Assembly: GCA_910592005.1 (NCBI GenBank)
Contig: CAJVPP010000995.1
Span: 1 to 23,711 of the forward strand
Reading direction: 5' to 3'
DNA: 23,711 nucleotides
DNA from: Funneliformis mosseae
Taxonomy: Eukaryota; Glomeromycota; Glomeromycetes; Glomerales; Glomeraceae
Position numbers and translations under genes: made by a program. The notes under the pieces were generated by a model. The model was not told the origin of the DNA and searched no databases. It saw nothing but the letters and a program-made list of their open reading frames with translations. Of this stretch, positions 17,777 through 23,711 are shown one piece after another; position 1 is the stretch's first letter, and each line of letters opens with the position of its first letter.

Positions 17777-20335
17777 TCATGAATCTATAGATTCATCCTG
17801 ACTTGACTTTTTTGATTGTTTCAGCTCCTTTACTATGATCTTTGCATCTTCTTTTGACTAAGAAAAGTGTTTAATAACATGATTATACAACATATTATTT
17901 GATAAATGAATATTTAAAAACAAGGAATAAAGGCATACCGATCCTCCAAATCCAGATAAAATATCAGCATGCTTCATGCATTCTTCTGTTTCGCCTTTCT
18001 CCTTATGATAAGAAGCTAGATATTTATGTCCGTCTTTTCTTTCGTCCGCATCCTCATGTAACTACAAATTGTATAGCCCGGTAAGGCATCATCTCAATAA
18101 ATCTTTCTCACATAAAGAACTTACATCATCTCGATCTAATAAACGAAGCCAAATGGCAGCGGCCTTTTCGGGATCGTAATCCTCATATAGTTTAGCCAAT
18201 TTTGTCATAGCCTGAATGGTATTATTATCATCGATATCTTTTGATTCAAGCGCTCTACTAAATCCTTTAATGGCTTCCACATATAAACATTGTTGTTCAT
18301 AAAGCGCCGCCAATCTTAACCACATTCTAGCATCATACGGTCTATTACGAAAATAAAACTTAATTTAATATCAAAAAATTATTAAAACGAACATAGTAAA
18401 TCTTACATCGTACCTTAATGCCGATGAACGCTGATAGTAATAAATTGCATAGAATGACATATTCAATAACTCATATATTTGTCCAAGTCCACACCACGCT
18501 CTATAATCTTTTGGATTTACTTCTAATAAATGAAATATAAAAAGATGGTTTGATTTATTAAAAAAATTGAAAGAGATATTTAAGGATAAAAAAGGAATTT
18601 ATGAATTTCAAATTACCTACTGCTCTTTTATATGAAATTATGGCAGCGTGAGTATTTTTGATTTCCACATATTCATGTCCCATTAACGTCCACGCTGATA
18701 AGCAGGTTTGGTCGATCTGTAAAGCCCTTCTGAAATATGAAATTGCCTTCTCCCGTTCTCCTTTGGAACTATAATAATTCCCTAAAAAAAAAAAAAAAAA
18801 GAAAAAAAGAAATCAGATTTACATTTATCAAAAAACAACAAAAATTTCTAATTCACAGCACTATGATTTACCTAAAGCACACATAGTTTCGGGGCGAAAT
18901 TTATCCGAAAACACGCACATATGAGCTAAAATACTTAATTTTGCACTTTTCTCATTGACTACATACAAAACATTCGAATATATATCCATATCATCTATTC
19001 TATATGGATCAGATTTAAGTAATCTATCAAATGCTATTTCAGAACAATCATAATCTAAAACGTATTAAGGGTGATTACGTTAGAAAAAAAAAGGCAAACT
19101 CGTAAACAAGATCTTTAAAAAGTGTTACAATATAAATACCCCGATTATTATAATACATTGTGGCTTGTTTTGTTTGTAAGAATCTATTATTTACATATTC
19201 CGGTGGAAATTCCGCAACGATATCAGTAAATGCTTGTGGAAGATCTTGTAATTCGACCGACATGTGAAGTTTGAAAAACAATGACATAAAAGTATTTGGT
19301 AATCGGTTTAGTACATCTCTTAACTATAAGGATTAGAAGAAGGAAATCACATTAAAGAATGTATACAAAATAAAAGTTATAACTTAATTTCAAAAGGAGA
19401 AACCATCATACCATATCTTTATTGTTGATGCATTCACCTAACTCAACCCAAGCACTCCAATTATAATAATAATTCTGTACTGATTCCAGAAATAAATCCT
19501 TAAGATTCTTGTCTTGGGGATATAATTGTTTGCGCATAACTGCATATCTTGAATAAAGATAATTAATTAAGATAAAAGAAATTATAAATTCATGTACTTA
19601 TAAAAGCGAAATTCAATCTCACATGTAAAGCAGAAAACCATCATTCATTTCACGAGAATCACGCCAAGATTCCATTTCTTCCATTAGTTTAGGTATCTCC
19701 TTGTTAAAAGTCTTTAAATCATTCATTGGACCCATAATATCATGACTTTCTTCATCCTTTCGTTTTTCTCCAGCCTAAAATTAATAAATAAATAAATAAA
19801 TAATTTATCGGGACTCGTTAATAACCGATTTCAAAACCAACCATTGACTTACCAAATATTTTGAATATATTCTTAAAAATCTACATTTTGGAGAATTACA
19901 TGATTCAAGAAAGTAGGCAGCTCTATCGAATTCCTTAACATCAAAATAACTTTTGCTCAAAAGATATTTATCATATTCGGCTGGATCAAGATTCGTTAAA
20001 TCTTTATCAAGGGTGGATGATAAAGTATAAATATTCTCTTGTATACTAGAATCTAATGATATATCCATTTCTGAAGTATCAACAGGTTGATCAGGTAATC
20101 CTTCTAATGTTTCAGCTATCCTGAAATTGAATAATTAAGTAAAAAAAAAAAAAAAAAAAAAAAAAGTATAATAAAAACGAAAGGAAATGAATGAAATTAT
20201 TTAAAAGTACCATTTAGTAGAAAAATAAAGACCTCGCTCAGAACATTGTACAGCGGCTTCACGTAAAACTTTTTTCATTTCATTTACGGGAAAAAACTCA
20301 TAGCAAGAAGGTTTTAAACCAGTTTTAAGGCTCAT
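17777..20335 (-). CDS. CDC23: Anaphase-promoting complex subunit Cdc23/Apc8, 11 exons, 580 aa
   Basis: Exons in transcription order are 20335-20211, 20120-19853, 19774-19623, 19547-19412, 19323-19140, 19054-18872, 18781-18617, 18522-18414, 18341-18125, 18061-17939 and 17857-17777. Introns are 63-94 nt, all GT..AG, and phases agree throughout, giving 1743 nt. The length fits Cdc23/Apc8 (about 600 residues). The N-terminus ([20 protein letters not shown]) and the run of tetratricopeptide repeats from about residue 345 to 505 are diagnostic: [69 protein letters not shown]. The protein is a scaffold subunit in the TPR arm of the APC/C ubiquitin ligase, which drives metaphase-anaphase transition and mitotic exit in the nucleus. 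The tail ([12 protein letters not shown]) is hydrophilic. No truncation is seen. Confidence 0.93.
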
Positions 20336-20422
20336 TTTTGATAGGGGATAACTTAATTCAGTATGAAGAATAGGAAGTGCAAGCGTGTAGGAAAAAAACG
20401 TCGTCGAAATTTTTATAACATT

Positions 20423-20430
20423 TCACGTGA
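20423..20430. promoter_or_regulatory. TCACGTGA palindrome upstream of Cdc23
   Basis: A perfect 8-bp palindrome with the CACGTG core lies 88 bases upstream of the Cdc23 start codon. It fits a Cbf1/USF-type bHLH site. Its presence inside the 20363-20743 frame is one reason to doubt that frame. Confidence 0.45.
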
Positions 20431-21675
20431 CACAAATCACATCATATTAATTTTTAATTTTAATTTTTGTATTCACTGCACATCATTATATGAGCGATTA
20501 AACATGTTTAATAATAATTCGTTTCGTTATCTTTACAAGTTCTTTCATATAAAACCTTACCAAAAGTGCATTATAAGAAAGAGTGAAATATTACCTGCCG
20601 TCCCAAGGTACAACATTTACTTCTACTGGCTTCGACACCACAATTATTTTTTTTTCATATCAATAAGAAGTGCAAGTCAAATTCTTCAAATTCAAATTCC
20701 ATGTGTAGCAAATACAAAAATCCGAACATTTTTTAAGAAATAATTAATATACACACGCAAAAGTACCAGATCATTTTTTATAAAGTAATCCACTTGATAA
20801 AATATCTCAAATTTGAATTGTAAGTTAATTAAATACACTAAATGAAATGAAATATTACGCGTTTCTAAACCCATTCGAGTTGACCTGTTGCAATTAGTCC
20901 AGTAAATGTCATTCGTGAAAATGGACCAATTTAGGAACCTGACTAAAGACAAAATTCTTGAAATTGGTCATGTAATTTTTACGTCCTATAACGATAATAT
21001 TAAGCAAAAATCTATGCTAGGAGTTTTACCGTAGAAACACTTATTTTTCTCGACACTCCTTACAACCCGTCTCCTTTTCGCCCATTTCTTTTAGAGTTAC
21101 TAATACTTTTGATTCGACGCACTCCATAAGTTTCCGTTACCAGGTAAGCTGGATAGCTTCTGCTTAAGGTCTACTGGAGAGGAATCGTTAAGTATCTTCC
21201 GAAGTAAAAAATTCATGTTGGTTATCGATAGCAGTATTTTGTTGTTCTGCATGCTAAGCCGACGTGATGACCGCTAACTTTGATAAAAGTACAAGCCCAC
21301 TAAGTTTTTCTTCATGTTGACGTCATTTTTTGAAGTATGAAATAATTAAATATCCTCTTAAATAAGGAACAAACCATTCAAAGTGACCGGAACCTGGCTA
21401 TAAGAATGAATGAATTCATATTACTGGTGTTTTTATGACTATTTTATGGAATAATTTAGATAGGGAAATATTCTTGATCAAACAGGACCCCGGAAACTTC
21501 TAAAGTAAGTCATAGGTGAAAAATTTTTTGTAAGGGTCATAATTTAAGAATGTATCAAAATGCCAGCTTTTTGGTCAATGTCAGGGGTTGAAATTGCATA
21601 ATTTAGGCTATTTTTAGTTAGGTCAATGTTTCGATTTGCGTCATTTACTCTAATTTTAGGTCTCAATTTCATATA

Positions 21676-21710
21676 TCACGTGACTCGATAATGCATATAT
21701 TATGACGCGT
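21676..21710. promoter_or_regulatory. TCACGTGA and ACGCGT pair before the decayed gene
   Basis: TCACGTGA (21676-21683) and ACGCGT (21705-21710) lie 63-97 bases upstream of the ATG at 21773. The same two motifs, in the same order and similar spacing, precede the ZNF277-type gene. Confidence 0.4.
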
Positions 21711-21772
21711 GTGTGAAAACTTTAAAAATAAAGTTGGAAACTCGTTTCTTTTACTAACTAGACTAACTAGAA

Positions 21773-23543
21773 ATGGGTTGGAAATATACGTTAGAACGTT
21801 TAAAGAAAAACCCAAACGTTGCACATGTTCATAATAGTATCATAATTGAGTGTATTTGTGGAAAACAAATAGTTTTAAACAGAGTTTGACGAAACAAACT
21901 TGACAAGACATGTGAAAATGGTTGCAATTTGAAAAATAAGCAGCCTGGAATTACCAATTTTTTTAAATATACTAGCAACTTAAATAGCTCCTTTAGGTCT
22001 GATGAATTTGATGAACCTATTGAGGTGCCTGTAAAAAGGAAACCTTGTCAAGTTTATCAGGTGGAAAGTATCAACAATATATTGAACAAACTCCAGTAGA
22101 AGTTGAAAGAACGTGATGATGCAAAGTTATTGCTAAAGACTTATTTCTGATATCATCTAAATTTAATTTTAACCATTTGTTTAAAGATCAAAAATTGGAA
22201 TTCAACCGGCAGCTTTGTGCAGAAGCAAAATAGATAATTGATCAGATTGTTAAATATGTTTTATAAAACATTTATCAATAAAATGTTTAAACTCTTATTA
22301 TAACAGAATTTTTTTAATAGCAATGTGCGTTTGATTCACAAAATGTAAGCGTTTTGCAGAACAGAATATTTGCAATGCATGTTTAGTATTGAGTAATGAT
22401 AAGGGACTTCAAAATAATATTACATGTGTAATACCTACATCTGAAAATTGAAAATTTGTTCTGAAACACTTTAAAATGAATGCGCTTATAAATTATTTTC
22501 AACATACTGACGTACAAGACTTACATCAATTGTTAACTGATTCATTTTGACAAATGCTCGCAAATAAGGTAAACTAAGATGCATTTGATAAAAAACCTGT
22601 TTTTAAGGGTCTTTGTCAAATAATGTTTCAAGTTTCTAAAGCATCAGAGGCAAATAAAAGCAAACAGGACCTTTGTTACTCTACTGAATTTACAAATTTT
22701 CTTGTTATTCTCAGAAGTATATCTCTAAAGTCACTGGAACTTTTTCGATAAAATCTTGAGAAGCAGTCTTTACAAAATATCAAGTATATATTTTTTATTA
22801 GCTATTGTATATATTTGAAGTATTTATTAATTTTAATATATGCTTTATTCAGATATCTTCAGAATAATTCTAAAGAAAAATTAGTAGATCCAAATATGTG
22901 CTATAAAAATGTTGCACGTTTTAAACAATTGTTAGATACACTCAAATATAATAGACTGATAATTAAAATGACAGATAATACTAAATTAAAACCTGGACTA
23001 TAATATTCTACACAATTCAGTTGTATTATCAATTTCTCATTACAACTGAAAGAAACTCGGATGAATAATTATGATGATATTCCTATCATTATTAACAATA
23101 TAAAAAAAAAAAAGCTATTGCAAAAGATATTAGGACTTATTTGCTACAGGTAAAGTATTTATTATATTTGTTTTTAATTAATTATATTATAAACATTAGA
23201 TTAAAAATTGTTATTTTAAATTTCACTTCCAAAGATTCCTCTGATGGTAATTGCTTTAATTTCACATATCAGTTCTAAAAAAGCAAATTCTATTTTTACA
23301 CTTCATCTTAAACTCTTTACTGATATTATATTATAATTAAATCTTCACATAATATCCATTGATTCTAATGAGGCATCAGTTGAATTTTAAACCCAAACAG
23401 CAGTTCAAAAGTTTCATACATTAGATTAATTTTCAGTCTATTATAAAGAGTATAGAATTGATTTTAACCGTCTTATTTTTTTAAATATTAGACCAGTTAT
23501 TCATGTTGTTAACCCTACGCTCAGCCCATCAAACTTAGGGTAA
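21773..23543 (+). pseudogene. Decayed intron-containing transposase-like gene
   Basis: ATG at 21773 starts MGWKYTLERLKKNPNV, then ECICGKQIVLNR. A frame slip near 21885-21920 separates this from NGCNLKNKQPGITNFFK; the C-x-C and downstream H and C suggest a small zinc-binding N-terminus. Later pieces read FNFNHLFKDQKLEFNRQLC, ITCVIPTSEN, INYFQHTDVQDLHQLLTD, FTNFLVILRSISLKSLELFR, MTDNTKLKPGL, NNYDDIPIIINNIK, KANSIFTLHLKLFTD and ISIDSNEASVEF. Stops interrupt at ex-Gln, Trp or Arg positions (for example EN-TGA-KF, LFR-TAA-NL, KPGL-TAA-YS). Two introns still have good GT..AG ends: 22784-22852 and 23150-23234, the second in phase 0 after LLQ. From memory this belongs to a protein family repeated many times in glomeromycete genomes. 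TDNT and ISID..ASVEF could be acidic motifs of a DDE nuclease, but that is not certain. The gene is non-functional as read. Confidence 0.6.
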
Positions 23544-23711
23544 CTATGACTTAATAACAGGGAGTAACGTACAAGAAACTACTAAATTACTGTGAAATAA
23601 GTCCTATCACAATCAACTTTAGGTTTATACTTTCAGACGAGTAAATAACTTTAACAATTTGTAAACACGATAAACACAATTGACACGTTGAAGGATTTTT
23701 AATATGTGTAG
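23544..23711. other. Right-end sequence of unknown nature
   Basis: Protein-like reading ends near 23543 (NPTLSPSNLG, stop). TTAACCCTA and TTAGGGTAA words flank 23509-23543. CAATCAACTTT at 23610-23620 equals the first 11 bases of the left end of the MITE at 2275, but what follows differs. No gene is visible. Confidence 0.3.

Larger units (their letters stand above)
20336..21772. other. Cdc23 upstream region, no convincing gene
   Basis: A plus-strand frame of 126 codons (20363-20743) and a minus-strand one of 86 (20692-20952) have no recognisable domain and contain promoter-like words, so I leave them out. Palindromic TGACGTCA (CRE/ATF type) is at 21318-21325 and ACGCGT at 20857-20862. Between 21530 and 21660 GGTCAATGT occurs twice and CATAATTTA(A/G)G twice, a loose repeat just before the decayed transposase-like gene. 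Confidence 0.4.

Noticed and set aside
20363..20743. 126-codon plus-strand frame divergent from Cdc23
   Set aside because: It starts 28 bases from the Cdc23 ATG, contains the TCACGTGA promoter element, and its translation is Asn/Ile/Tyr/Phe-rich without any motif. A real small gene is not excluded, but nothing supports it.
20692..20952. 86-codon minus-strand frame
   Set aside because: Low-complexity hydrophobic translation with no homology signature, overlapping the previous frame.
1..23711. CRISPR array, rRNA, prophage or bacterial operon
   Set aside because: No direct-repeat/spacer array, no rRNA-like sequence, and all recognised genes are intron-containing eukaryotic genes.

Overview
The window looks like nuclear DNA of a fungus with a very AT-rich genome, most likely an arbuscular mycorrhizal glomeromycete close to Rhizophagus. 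The grounds are codon use dominated by A/T third positions, many short introns (about 63 to 130 nt in the two conserved genes and the BTB gene) with GT..AG ends, long A and T homopolymers, large gene-poor intervals, and conserved eukaryotic genes beside decayed transposon-like sequence. The species call is inference; no marker gene is present.

Layout. Bases 1-155 are the 3' end of a repeat-containing, probably GPI-anchored or membrane-attached protein. From about 850 to 7100 lies an extremely AT-rich island (single 60-base lines counted at roughly 5-20% G+C) with no intact gene. It holds at least three short inverted-repeat elements (two copies of one family and a 290-bp Tc1/mariner-like one), traces of decayed coding sequence on the minus strand, an inverted-repeat cluster and a 67-bp tandem duplication. 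Telomere-like CCCTAA words sit on its right edge near 7410-7476. Bases 8074-9495 (minus) encode a 430-residue T1/BTB (KCTD-type) protein in two exons. Bases 9496-15300 are mostly non-coding. They contain a possible cryptic two-exon small gene (12256-12828, minus) and a strand-biased cluster of GGCT words (12604-13670).

Bases 15443-17495 (plus) encode a 506-residue ZNF277-type C2H2 zinc-finger protein in eight exons. It converges on an 11-exon minus-strand gene (17777-20335) for the APC/C subunit Cdc23/Apc8 (580 residues). I assembled both by hand from splice sites, and the reading frame is continuous across every junction. Upstream of Cdc23 is 1.4 kb without a convincing gene but with CACGTG, TGACGTCA and ACGCGT sites. 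From 21773 to the right end is a decayed, intron-containing transposase-like gene on the plus strand.

The intact genes have unrelated housekeeping roles (ubiquitin ligase, ribosome-biogenesis or transcription-linked zinc finger, BTB adaptor) and do not form a pathway. The most unusual material is the AT island with its decaying elements, the GGCT cluster, the low-complexity insertion inside the BTB fold, and the cryptic small gene.
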